From Bacteroidota bacterium (GTDB lineage: Bacteria > Bacteroidota > Bacteroidia > Chitinophagales > LD1), in assembly GCA_016715625.1 (NCBI GenBank), contig JADJZU010000006.1, positions 1 through 20,148 on the forward strand: 20,148 nucleotides of DNA, written 5' to 3'. Shown piece after piece: positions 1 to 7,270 of the stretch; the first letter of the stretch is position 1; the number at the start of each line of letters is the position of its first letter. The notes below the pieces were generated by a model. That model made no database searches and was not told the origin of the DNA. It was given only the letters and a program-made list of their open reading frames with translations. The position numbers and the translations under genes are program-made.

Positions 1-584
1 TGTCTTTATCGCACGGTTTGCGTTTGGGTTTGCTTTTCGGCCGATTGCTTATCAAAAAAACTTCTTTTTCCGTCTGATTTTTTATCATCGCAGGTGCAGC
101 AAGCCTCTTACCGGTCTTTTGTCCTCGTAGTTATACTTTGCTGCAGCCGGTTTGCTCTTTCCAAATTTATCGGAGAAATAACTCTTCTTCTCCGGCTTGG
201 ATGAACCGGTGGCAGGCGAACTCTTAAATCCTTTGCTGTAACTTTTCTTGGCGGCATATCCTTCTTTCTTGTATGCCCCATCGCCCGAGCTTATGCTTTT
301 TTTCCATCGGTAGATTTAGAAGCATAGCTGTTCTTCTTGTATGGTTTTGAAAAACCACCCTCTGCCGATTTGCTGAAACTTTTCTTGTAGGTTTTTTTTA
401 CTGCGCCACCAGCAGATTCGGTATTTGGAGAAAAGTCATCCTGTTTTTTCTTTTTCGAAAATTCAGAAATCGGTTTCCGCACTCGTTTGGAAGGATTGTC
501 GCTTGATTTTTTCTGCACGGTGTGAATATATAAACTGTTGACAGTTGAACGAACAAAACTGCTTTCTGCAACAACACATGACAA
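1..584 (-). CDS. Lys/Ser-rich low-complexity protein, possibly N-terminal extension of RluB-like pseudouridine synthase (partial, frameshifted)
   Basis: The minus strand encodes a long, very basic run dominated by K, S, G, F, Y and P (pieces such as KKTYKKSFSKSAEGGFSKP). The first frame stops at 291, but adding one A to the A7 run at about 297-303 continues the same composition (DGAYKKEGYAAKKSYSKGF) down to about position 90. A further shift there restores a similar basic frame (DDKKSDGKRSFFDKQSAEKQ) to the window edge. In Bacteroidota, 23S rRNA pseudouridine synthases of the RluB type carry such basic extensions before the S4 domain, which here would lie off the left edge; that identity is inference from composition. 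The first ATG (584) sits 5 bp after the PD40/OmpA stop, but a GTG at 518, just before QKKSSDNPSKR, is as plausible a start. It may instead be an unrelated basic RNA-binding protein. Confidence 0.4.
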
Positions 585-588
585 ACGT

Positions 589-1065
589 TTACTTCAGTTC
601 CACCGAAACTATTTCTACTCTGCGTTCCAATGCTGCTTTAGGATTATATACGGAGTTTGGTTTGTCTTCGCGGTTATCACTAATGCCGGATGGCGCGGTT
701 TCTTCTCCTTTCGATTCATTCTTGAGTATGAGTTGCCCGGATGCTATGTATGGCAACATCATTCCATCTCTGTAATGAAAAAAGAAATTGCGCAGTGATG
801 CCACTCTTCTGTTACCAAGGTGAATGTTGTACTCGTTGTAATTCAGCGGAGAGCAATAACCCCGGATAGTAACTTCTAATTTGTTTCCACCTTCCAGCAG
901 TTTTAGCGTTTGTGAAACAAAAGCCACCAGATTGTAATATCCCTTATCCACTTTTTCTTCGAACAGATATTTTACAGAACCTTCATAACTGATGCGTTCC
1001 TCTTTTTTTAGCGTGCGAGAAAACTGTTTTTTCGTATTCGTTTCGCAGCGCGGAGTAAGCCTCAT
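589..1065 (-). CDS. PD40/OmpA-family protein, C-terminal OmpA part (same gene as 1325-2574)
   Basis: This is the 3' end of the gene that starts at 2574. It encodes an OmpA-like peptidoglycan-binding domain: GYCSPLNYNEYNIHLGNRR resembles the usual 'GYaSPl...YN..Ls.RR' segment, and AALERRVEI is the usual C-terminal OmpA motif ending two strands later at VSVELK. The frame is real from about LKKEERISYEG onward; its first residues (MRLTPRCETNTKK) are out of frame with the family. One A fewer in the A6 run near 1039 joins it to the upstream ...ALRNEYEK... reading. The domain is expected to hold the protein to the murein on the periplasmic side of the outer membrane. It lies at the end of the SprF-type cluster. 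Confidence 0.75.
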   Translation of the reverse strand: MRLTPRCETNTKKQFSRTLKKEERISYEGSVKYLFEEKVDKGYYNLVAFVSQTLKLLEGGNKLEVTIRGYCSPLNYNEYNIHLGNRRVASLRNFFFHYRDGMMLPYIASGQLILKNESKGEETAPSGISDNREDKPNSVYNPKAALERRVEIVSVELK

Positions 1066-1324
1066 ACGCTTGGCGATAATCAGGAGGAAGTAGTGTCGCT
1101 CAATGTTCTGGCATCGGGTTCATCGTTGTGAAAGTAAAGTGTAACGGGCAGCAACTGCTTTATCTTCTTTACATTCTCGTCAATAAAGTGCGTACGGGTA
1201 TTGTGTCAGAGTTTATCCGTTACCGTAATTGGCGTATCTGTTTTGCTACAGATATAGTGTCCGGTTTCTGTATCTTTTTTACCCTCTGCTGTAAGCATAA
1301 ATATCGTTGCAACAGGTTTCCGAT
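1066..1324 (-). pseudogene. Indel-dense middle of the PD40/OmpA gene
   Basis: No frame stays open across this stretch, yet coding sense can be followed by changing frame. In order I read VKKIQKPDTISVAK, TDTPITVTDKL, SDTIPVRT, FIDENVKKIKQLLPVTLYFH followed by NDEPDARTLSDTT, then PPDYRQAYEAYSALRNEYEK. The segment LLPVTLYFHNDEPD is characteristic of the linker before the OmpA domain in SprF-associated PD40/OmpA proteins, so this DNA belongs to the gene on both sides. At least five single-base corrections are needed, at short runs of A, T, G or C. Whether these are sequence errors or true decay cannot be told from the sequence alone. Confidence 0.65.
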
Positions 1325-1728
1325 TCAATAAAAGTAAGAGCCCTTACGATTTGAGGTGATGTAAGCTTTGGAATTGTCGAGCGCTACCGAATAGTATAAA
1401 TCATTCTGCGGTGTGTTAACAGGCTGCATAAGATTCATGGGTTTCTGCCACTGGGTAAATTCTCCTGATGTTTCAAAAATGTCATAACCGCCAAAACCAT
1501 ACAGCCAATCGGATGAGAAGAAGAGTTTCTTTGCATTGACATCATAAAACGGAGTTACCTCGTTGCCTTTGGTGTTGATGTCAGTAGCATTTACTGCATT
1601 TTGGTACGTGCCATCTGCATTTCGTTTAGATATCCAGATGTCCATGAGGCCTTGTCCTCCGTTTCTGTTGGAGGAAAAGAAGAGCACTTCGCTACCACTT
1701 TTATCATAACCCACGGAAGGATGCGTTT
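1325..1728 (-). CDS. PD40/OmpA-family protein, middle beta-propeller part
   Basis: Continuation of the gene started at 2574. It carries PD40 (WD40-like) propeller blades: SEVLFFSSNRNGGQGLMDIW and KKLFFSSDWLYGFGGYDIF both show the 'l.FsS.r.gG.GgyDIw' repeat. The last blade ends ITSNRKGSYF; with one T fewer at 1330-1333 the reading goes on as ESETCCNDIYAY, the usual close of this propeller (cf. 'ETCCdDIy'). The junction with the N-terminal part is at the TTT of 1726-1728, where one more A on the coding strand gives ...DPSATKTHPSVGYDKSG. The frame also has an ATG at 1780, but that start is out of register and not real. Confidence 0.75.
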
Positions 1729-2574
1729 GGTGGCGGATGGGTCGTTGACATGGTCGCTGAGTTTTGCAGCCACTGTCCATTTAAAATTCTCGTAGCGACT
1801 TTCGTAAATATCGCAGCGCGAATTTCCATATTCTGTGGTTTCGCATTGTGTAAAATACAGTCGTTTGCTGTCGGGCGAATAAGCAATGTTACCTATGTTC
1901 ATAGACTCGCTGGCGCCCTGCGGCAAGAAGATTTTTTCCGGATTTGGTGGTTGGTTGTAGATGCGCGCCAAATACTTTTCTTCTTTTTCAGTGCCAATAT
2001 TTCTGAGCGATGAAAACTGAATTCGGTCCGGAAATACATGCACGGCATTGAACTCTGATTGCGGAGTATTAATGTCTTTACCGAGATGTTCAATTTGTAT
2101 GGAGTCGTTCTTTTGCAGATGTGCATTAGCCCAGGCTATGCTTTCCATTTGTTGCTGGGTCTTTGCGGTGTAGTAGTCCTGCTTGCGATACTTGTTTCTG
2201 AATTTTTTATAGAGCGCCAACGCTTCTTCGTTTTTGCATTCGCAAACAGCCCGAAGCATTTCAGCGGCATAAAATGATGCTAAAGGAAAGCATTGCTTTT
2301 TGTCGAGTTTAAGAACTGTCTTGTAAGCCGTGGCTGCACTCCCATAATCGTTAAACATTCGTGCCGACTCGGCATACTTATACCAAAGCTCCGCGTTTTC
2401 TTCATCTTTCTTAATGGCGTCTGTGTAATAGAGCGATGCTGCGTAGTATTCCTGTATGCTGAATTTTTTGTCGCCTGCTTTTATAAGTTGCGAAATGGTT
2501 TGTGCGTTCACAGAACACGTACACAAGCAGATTGTAAAAATGAAAATTGCCGAAAGCAATGATTTAGTTTTCAT
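1591..2574 (-). CDS. PD40/OmpA-family protein (PorE-like), N-terminal part with TPR
   Basis: The start at 2574 gives a clear signal peptide (MKTKSLLSAIFIFTICLCTCSVNAQ). Cysteines in it could also make it a lipoprotein, as in PorE, but no clean lipobox is visible. Residues about 28-150 are TPR-like (DKKFSIQEYYAASLYYTDAI, ELWYKYAESARMFNDYGSAA), followed by the first propeller blades (NIAYSPDSKRLYFTQCETTE). The frame is valid down to about 1729; the last ~45 codons to 1591 are shifted. TPR, then PD40 propeller, then OmpA is the order known from PorE, the T9SS protein that contacts peptidoglycan, and from PD40/OmpA proteins encoded next to SprF paralogues; the regulatory CRD domain of PorE is not seen. 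It starts 9 bp after the PorP/SprF stop, so co-transcription is very likely. As a working protein it would span 589-2574, about 660 residues. Confidence 0.8.
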   Translation of the reverse strand: MKTKSLLSAIFIFTICLCTCSVNAQTISQLIKAGDKKFSIQEYYAASLYYTDAIKKDEENAELWYKYAESARMFNDYGSAATAYKTVLKLDKKQCFPLASFYAAEMLRAVCECKNEEALALYKKFRNKYRKQDYYTAKTQQQMESIAWANAHLQKNDSIQIEHLGKDINTPQSEFNAVHVFPDRIQFSSLRNIGTEKEEKYLARIYNQPPNPEKIFLPQGASESMNIGNIAYSPDSKRLYFTQCETTEYGNSRCDIYESRYENFKWTVAAKLSDHVNDPSATKRILPWVMIKVVAKCSSFPPTETEDKASWTSGYLNEMQMARTKMQ

Positions 2575-2583
2575 AAAATTAAT

Positions 2584-3639
2584 CTACAGAAATGCGGGAC
2601 ACACCGCGCCCGGCTTGTTTATTTTTTTTACTCTGCACAACTCATAAATCACGCTGATTTCAAATCCACCGTTGGCGCGGCTCGCTGCACGCAAACGTGA
2701 CAGGTTTACATCATAACTCAGATTTACCTTCAGATTATCAAAATCGACACCGGCAAATGGCCACATGCCTTCTGCACTTCTGCCATAAGCGCCTATGTTG
2801 AGCGCAATAGTGTGTGATGATTTAGCTGGCAGATAATATTTTACATGCGCGCCATACACTACTTCCAACTTGGAATCCTGCTGCTGATACATGAGCTCCG
2901 GCACTATGTCTAACCGCTTCGTTACTTTCACCTGTCCGCGGGCATGCACGGTGAAGCGCGGATTAAGTTTTACGGAGTTGTCATTAAATAAAGTTTGGCG
3001 TGGCGTATTGAGGTGCATAGCACTAAAGCCTACTGCAAGATTATTTCGGTCGTTTTTCTTAAAGCGATATGCAAGACCGGCTCCCAAATCAAAAAAGGTA
3101 AAAGCGTTTCTTCCGAATGTTTCGTTCACGGCAATATTCGGGTCAAACACATCGCCATTCCACTGGTTGTCGAAATTGAGTTGCGCATAGTTGATATTTC
3201 TGTTCACGACACCAAACTGCAATCCGCCCGACAGCAAGTGTTGTCTTTTTTTATCCAGTGTTTTTACATACGAAAGCGATAAGGCCGTATTCAGCGAAGT
3301 AAAATGTGAATCGCCACCACGATCAAAGTAAAACAGCAAACCACCGCCTACCCTGTCGCCATTGCTGAGCGTGGCAAAGTTGCCTTCGGCACTAATGGAA
3401 AATGTGTTGAAACGCACCGGCACATTCTGCCACTGATTTTTGTAGTTAGCCGCAAATCTGAAATCGCAATCAATGCAATTAGTATTGGCGGGGTTTTGAT
3501 TCAGAGGAGAAAAATTAAACTGAGAGAAGTGGATGTCCTGACAATTGACAACTGACAATTGACAATTGACAATTGTGAGCGTAACCATCAGCGCTTTTAC
3601 GCAGAAACCTGAAAGCGGTATGAGGAATGGCTGGTTCAT
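2584..3639 (-). CDS. PorP/SprF family type IX secretion system membrane protein
   Basis: A 351-residue outer-membrane beta-barrel protein. The mature N-terminus (QDIHFSQFNFSPLNQNPA) and the end (KINKPGAVCPAFL, the usual 'CP.f' finish) are diagnostic of the PorP/SprF family. Alternating hydrophobic strands run throughout (VGGGLLFYFDRGG, LGAGLAYRFKK, HVKYYLPAKSSHTIALNIGA). SprF-type members are needed for export or surface attachment of T9SS cargo with type B C-terminal domains, and the neighbour upstream (3636-7227) is such a cargo. Its ATG overlaps that gene's TGA in an ATGA arrangement (3636-3639), which suggests translational coupling. Oddity: the h/c-region of the signal peptide (TLTIVNCQLSVVNC) is encoded by five tandem 7-bp repeats at 3541-3575. 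An internal start at the later ATG (MVTLTIVNC) would also leave a usable signal. Confidence 0.92.
   Translation of the reverse strand: MNQPFLIPLSGFCVKALMVTLTIVNCQLSVVNCQDIHFSQFNFSPLNQNPANTNCIDCDFRFAANYKNQWQNVPVRFNTFSISAEGNFATLSNGDRVGGGLLFYFDRGGDSHFTSLNTALSLSYVKTLDKKRQHLLSGGLQFGVVNRNINYAQLNFDNQWNGDVFDPNIAVNETFGRNAFTFFDLGAGLAYRFKKNDRNNLAVGFSAMHLNTPRQTLFNDNSVKLNPRFTVHARGQVKVTKRLDIVPELMYQQQDSKLEVVYGAHVKYYLPAKSSHTIALNIGAYGRSAEGMWPFAGVDFDNLKVNLSYDVNLSRLRAASRANGGFEISVIYELCRVKKINKPGAVCPAFL
3541..3575. repeat. Tandem 7-bp repeat (ACAATTG) x5 inside a coding region
   Basis: Five adjoining heptamers read ACAATTG, ACAACTG, ACAATTG, ACAATTG, ACAATTG on the plus strand. On the coding (minus) strand they spell the signal-peptide residues TIVNCQLSVVNCQ of the PorP/SprF protein. 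Because 7 is not a multiple of 3, a gain or loss of one unit would shift the frame of the signal peptide. Arrays of this kind are common between genes in Bacteroidota; here the array is translated. Confidence 0.9.
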
Positions 3640-6167
3640 CTCAAGAGGGTTACGTTACCTTTCTTAAAAAACTTTTGGCCACCTTCACAATCGCCTTCTG
3701 CATACCAACCGAACACCGCAGGATCCAGCTTTTTGCCTTTGAACGTGCCGTCCCATCCTTTGGATTGATCGGTGGTTTCAAACATCTTCTGCCCCCAGCG
3801 GTCATATACGGCAAAATACAAATTGGTTAATCCGTTAGCGCGCACCAGCAATACATCATTTTTTGCATCGCCATTGGGTGTAAAGCCATTGGGTATGTAC
3901 ACATTGGTTTGCTCGCATGGTGTGTTGATGACTACTACAATCACCGTATCGGTTTTGCGGCAGCCGTTATCATCTGAAACCTGCACGATGTATGCTTTGG
4001 TATTTGGTGGAAATGCCAATGGATTGGCAATGTTTGTTGCGCTGAGTGTAGTGTCAGCATTCCATTGAATAGCTGCTACGTTTCCACTCAGCGTAAGGTC
4101 CAGTTGAGTAGTGTCGCCAAAGTAGATGGTATCAGGCACTGCAAAGGCGTTTACTCCCGGCAGCGATGAAGTAATGTTCACCACGATGGAATCGGTGTAA
4201 GTGCAGCCGAACTGATTGGTGCCGGTGACGGAGTAGGTAGTGGTTTGTGATGGGCTTACGAGGGGAGTGGCAGTATTAGCTCCGGAAATAATCTGCTGTA
4301 AAGGTTGCCAACTGTAGCTAAGAATATTGGAGGCATTACTGTTGCTCACTGTGAGTTGCAGCGTGTCGCCCGCGCAGAGCACGGTGCCGCCCGTAATGGT
4401 TAAATCATCGGTAGAGATTACAATCCACTGCGTAAGTGTATCAATACAAACACCATTGCTTACAAATAAAGTATACAAGGTGGTTTGTGTAGGAGAGGCT
4501 ATGGGATTGGAAACAGTAGCGGAGCTGAGTGTAGCCGCAGGCGTCCATGTATATGTAATGGATGTATCGGAGGAAGGAGCAATACCTATTTGCACACTTT
4601 GCGCCTGGCAGGAGCCGTAGGTAGGTAGGGTATCGCTGCCGTTGCCACCTATCACAAGAATTTTCTTTGTAATGGTATCGGCACCATTGCAACTGGAAGG
4701 ATCGCTGACAATCAGCGTGACATCAAAAAAGCCTGACTGCGTGTAGGTGTTTGTCGGGTTTGCCTGTGTAGAGGTATTGCCATCGCCAAAACTCCAGTTG
4801 TAAGTAAGCGCGTTGACTCCGCTGCTCTGATTAGTAAAAGACACCGGCACATTGGTGCAGGCATTGGGTGCCGAAAAATCAGCGAGGCAGATGGGCAGGT
4901 CCAGGTCAAATTTGAACACCGCATTATTGCAATTGGCTGAGTTGTTCGTATTACTCACCACACCCGGAGTGGTCGGAAAATCATCGTTGCTGCCACAGCC
5001 TGCACACACGCTTTGGTATACGATTCCTTTTTTATCGAAGCGGCTGGTGCCGCCATCTACGTGTTCTTCGCTGGTGTTGCCTCCCATAAAGGTAGCATAG
5101 ACCAAGCTGCTGGCATCATCTTTTAATACCATTAAATAAAAATCCTGCCCATCGGTCACCGGTCGGAAAGCATTGGGAGTAACATCCAGGCCGGAGGTGC
5201 CGCCTGTGCCGCCCACATTATTATTGACCCCCTGGCTGCCCCATCCGCAGGCATAAATACTATTGCATACGTCTACTAAAAATGCGGTGGGTGAAATATC
5301 GGTGACACCCAATCCGCGACCAAAGCTGGTGCTCCATATTTTAGAGGTGAGTGCTTCGTTGAATTTGCTCATGAACTGTCCGCCATCGGGTTTATTGTAA
5401 GCGGCATTCACAATGTAGTTGGTGCCTGAATTATCGGCCTGACCGAGCACATACACATTGTTGGCTTTATCTAAATCCACAAAGTATATCTGATCGTAGT
5501 CGGCAAAACCATAGTAAGTGGAAGCAATGAGTGTGTTGCCGTTTTTGTCAATGTGTGCAATGAACCCATCCGCTTCGCCACCGGCAAAATTATTTTGAAT
5601 CGTGCCGTTGGTTACCGGAAAATTGAAGGAACGGGTACCGCCTGCCAAAAACAAATTTTCGTCTCCATCTATTGCTACCGAGTAAGAAGCATCGTCATCG
5701 CTGCCGCCAAATGTGGTGCTCCAGATCATGGTGCTGAGGTCGGCATCCATTTTAAAGACACAAGCATCTAAGCCTCCTCCAAACGAACTTTGAAAAGTGC
5801 CGGCAGTGCGCGGAAAATTTTGCGACCGCGTGCATGAAGAGATGTAGACATTGTTGTTTTTATCAATATCAATTTCGCCCCGCACTTCATCGGCATAGTT
5901 GTGGCGAAGAAAGCCGGGTGAGGAATAAGGCTGGCCCGCGCGATAATTTAATCCGTCATTATCGCTGCCGCCTACGTAAGTGGAAGCCAGCAATTGAGTG
6001 CCATCGGCACTGAAGCGCGATATGATAATGTCGGAACCGTTTTGGTAATGTGCGGCTATACCATCGAATACACCGGGGTCGTTGCCTCCGTTGAAAGTAG
6101 TATCAAATGCCGAATGGGTGGTAGGGGAAATTAGCGGCTCCGGTGGTGCCCAGGACATATAACTCAT
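3636..6167 (-). CDS. SBBP/PKD surface protein with type B gliding-motility C-terminal domain, C-terminal part
   Basis: Second and larger part of one gene that begins at 7227. It holds SBBP-type repeats (for instance NFPRTAGTFQSSFGGGLDAC, SFNFPVTNGTIQNNFAGGEA), each with the FPtT.GafqssfgGG..DaF pattern of a beta-propeller. A PKD domain follows (TYNWSFGDGNTSTQANPTNT), then two or three Ig/PKD-like modules with SNPIASPTQTT and ATPLVSPSQTT repeats. The last ~90 residues are a CHU_C/type B T9SS sorting domain: NVYIPNGFTPNGDAKNDVL, YDRWGQKMFETTDQSKGWDG, VFGWYAEGDCEGG. Such proteins are secreted by the T9SS and kept on the surface, often as adhesins. The frame is correct from about THSAFDTTFNGG; the first ~10 residues after the ATG at 6167 are out of register. 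TGA overlaps the ATG of the PorP/SprF gene. Confidence 0.9.
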   Translation of the reverse strand: MSYMSWAPPEPLISPTTHSAFDTTFNGGNDPGVFDGIAAHYQNGSDIIISRFSADGTQLLASTYVGGSDNDGLNYRAGQPYSSPGFLRHNYADEVRGEIDIDKNNNVYISSCTRSQNFPRTAGTFQSSFGGGLDACVFKMDADLSTMIWSTTFGGSDDDASYSVAIDGDENLFLAGGTRSFNFPVTNGTIQNNFAGGEADGFIAHIDKNGNTLIASTYYGFADYDQIYFVDLDKANNVYVLGQADNSGTNYIVNAAYNKPDGGQFMSKFNEALTSKIWSTSFGRGLGVTDISPTAFLVDVCNSIYACGWGSQGVNNNVGGTGGTSGLDVTPNAFRPVTDGQDFYLMVLKDDASSLVYATFMGGNTSEEHVDGGTSRFDKKGIVYQSVCAGCGSNDDFPTTPGVVSNTNNSANCNNAVFKFDLDLPICLADFSAPNACTNVPVSFTNQSSGVNALTYNWSFGDGNTSTQANPTNTYTQSGFFDVTLIVSDPSSCNGADTITKKILVIGGNGSDTLPTYGSCQAQSVQIGIAPSSDTSITYTWTPAATLSSATVSNPIASPTQTTLYTLFVSNGVCIDTLTQWIVISTDDLTITGGTVLCAGDTLQLTVSNSNASNILSYSWQPLQQIISGANTATPLVSPSQTTTYSVTGTNQFGCTYTDSIVVNITSSLPGVNAFAVPDTIYFGDTTQLDLTLSGNVAAIQWNADTTLSATNIANPLAFPPNTKAYIVQVSDDNGCRKTDTVIVVVINTPCEQTNVYIPNGFTPNGDAKNDVLLVRANGLTNLYFAVYDRWGQKMFETTDQSKGWDGTFKGKKLDPAVFGWYAEGDCEGGQKFFKKGNVTLLR

Positions 6168-7227
6168 CGTTTACATTGGCGATGAGTGAATGCGGCAAGT
6201 CTTGCCCAAAGCCACCGAGGTAAGTGGAGTATAAGCGCTGACTGCCATCGGCAGAATACTTAGTGATGGAGATGTCATCACCCGGATAGGTGCCACCTCC
6301 GCTGAAGGTGATGGTAGGTCCGCCATTGTAACTCACATCATAAGCTCCAAGCGTAGTAGGGTAGCCTACTCCAAACACCGAACCCGCACCAAAAGCATTA
6401 CCTTTTGAATCATAGGTGGCAGAGTAACCGAAGTTGTCGGCTGTGCTGCCACTGTAAGTAGAAAAGATAAGTGTGGGGTCAATGAATAATGGCTGTGTTT
6501 TGTCAAAACCATTCGGAAAGTTGTAACGCAATACATTTCCGTCCAGCGAATAATGGCAGGCCACTTCTGTTTCTTTGCCGCGGATGTTTTGGAAAGCATA
6601 GGGCTTGAGGTCTTTAATTTCTCCAATAGAAGTTTGAATCAGCAGGTCGCCTTGTGTGTTTACATTTAATTTATCAGCGCCTTGGAATTGCACTTGTATG
6701 AGAGAAGCATCAGCACCAGCCTTTACCTCATAGACATATTTGAAGGAATTGTTCTGTGAAGAAACGTTCAGCGCAATGCCGGGATACAGCTCTGCGTAGT
6801 GCACCGATTGAAAACCACGCACAGCAGAAGCCCACTTGCTTTTATCGTTGCCAATAAAGTAATTGAAATACTCCGGGATGGTTTCGCTGCCCGTCACTGA
6901 TGGTGCAGGGTGTGCTCCTGCGAACTTCATGCGGAAGGCATGAAAGTGCAGGGTGTAGTCAATAGCAGGGGTGAAACCTTCCAGCTTATGATGGTCACCT
7001 TTGATGCGTTGCACATCGCGGGCATCGTACAGATTAAAAGTGATTTGGTTGGGTTCAAAGAAAACCGCTCCGCTTTTTACTTCACTTTTATAGAGCACTT
7101 GTTTTTCCCACTGGCCTTTGTTTTCGCGGAAGACAAGGTTGGTGCACGACTCGCAGGGTTTAGTGTGCGCATATATCTGAAGGCCCAGCAACCAGGCCAA
7201 TAAAAATGCAGATAAAAGTTTTCTCAT
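6103..7227 (-). CDS. SBBP/PKD surface protein, N-terminal part (same gene as 3636-6167)
   Basis: Chosen start is the ATG at 7227, giving MRKLLSAFLLAWLLGLQIYA, a standard signal peptide; ATG 7242 and TTG 7245 in the same frame are alternatives. Residues after the signal (NLVFRENKGQWEKQVLYKS) match the conserved opening of Bacteroidota SBBP proteins, I believe the family called DUF7948. A stalk region follows and the first SBBP blade (STYSGSTADNFGYSATYDSK). The frame ends early at HPFGI; removing one G from the GGGG at 6124-6127 joins it as ...AANFPTTHSAFDTTFNGG..., exactly the repeat consensus. The joined protein would be about 1,195 residues. It starts roughly 30-45 bp behind the amidase stop, so both probably share a transcript. 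Confidence 0.88.
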   Translation of the reverse strand: MRKLLSAFLLAWLLGLQIYAHTKPCESCTNLVFRENKGQWEKQVLYKSEVKSGAVFFEPNQITFNLYDARDVQRIKGDHHKLEGFTPAIDYTLHFHAFRMKFAGAHPAPSVTGSETIPEYFNYFIGNDKSKWASAVRGFQSVHYAELYPGIALNVSSQNNSFKYVYEVKAGADASLIQVQFQGADKLNVNTQGDLLIQTSIGEIKDLKPYAFQNIRGKETEVACHYSLDGNVLRYNFPNGFDKTQPLFIDPTLIFSTYSGSTADNFGYSATYDSKGNAFGAGSVFGVGYPTTLGAYDVSYNGGPTITFSGGGTYPGDDISITKYSADGSQRLYSTYLGGFGQDLPHSLIANVNDELYVLGTTGAANFPYHPFGI

Positions 7228-7270
7228 ACCGGATGTCCTCATCAAAGCAGGAGCAATTTAAAAAGAAAGG

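Noticed and set aside
3541..3575. Short regular repeats considered as a CRISPR array
   Set aside because: Units are 7 bp with no spacers; no cas gene in the window. The same holds for 12991-13027.
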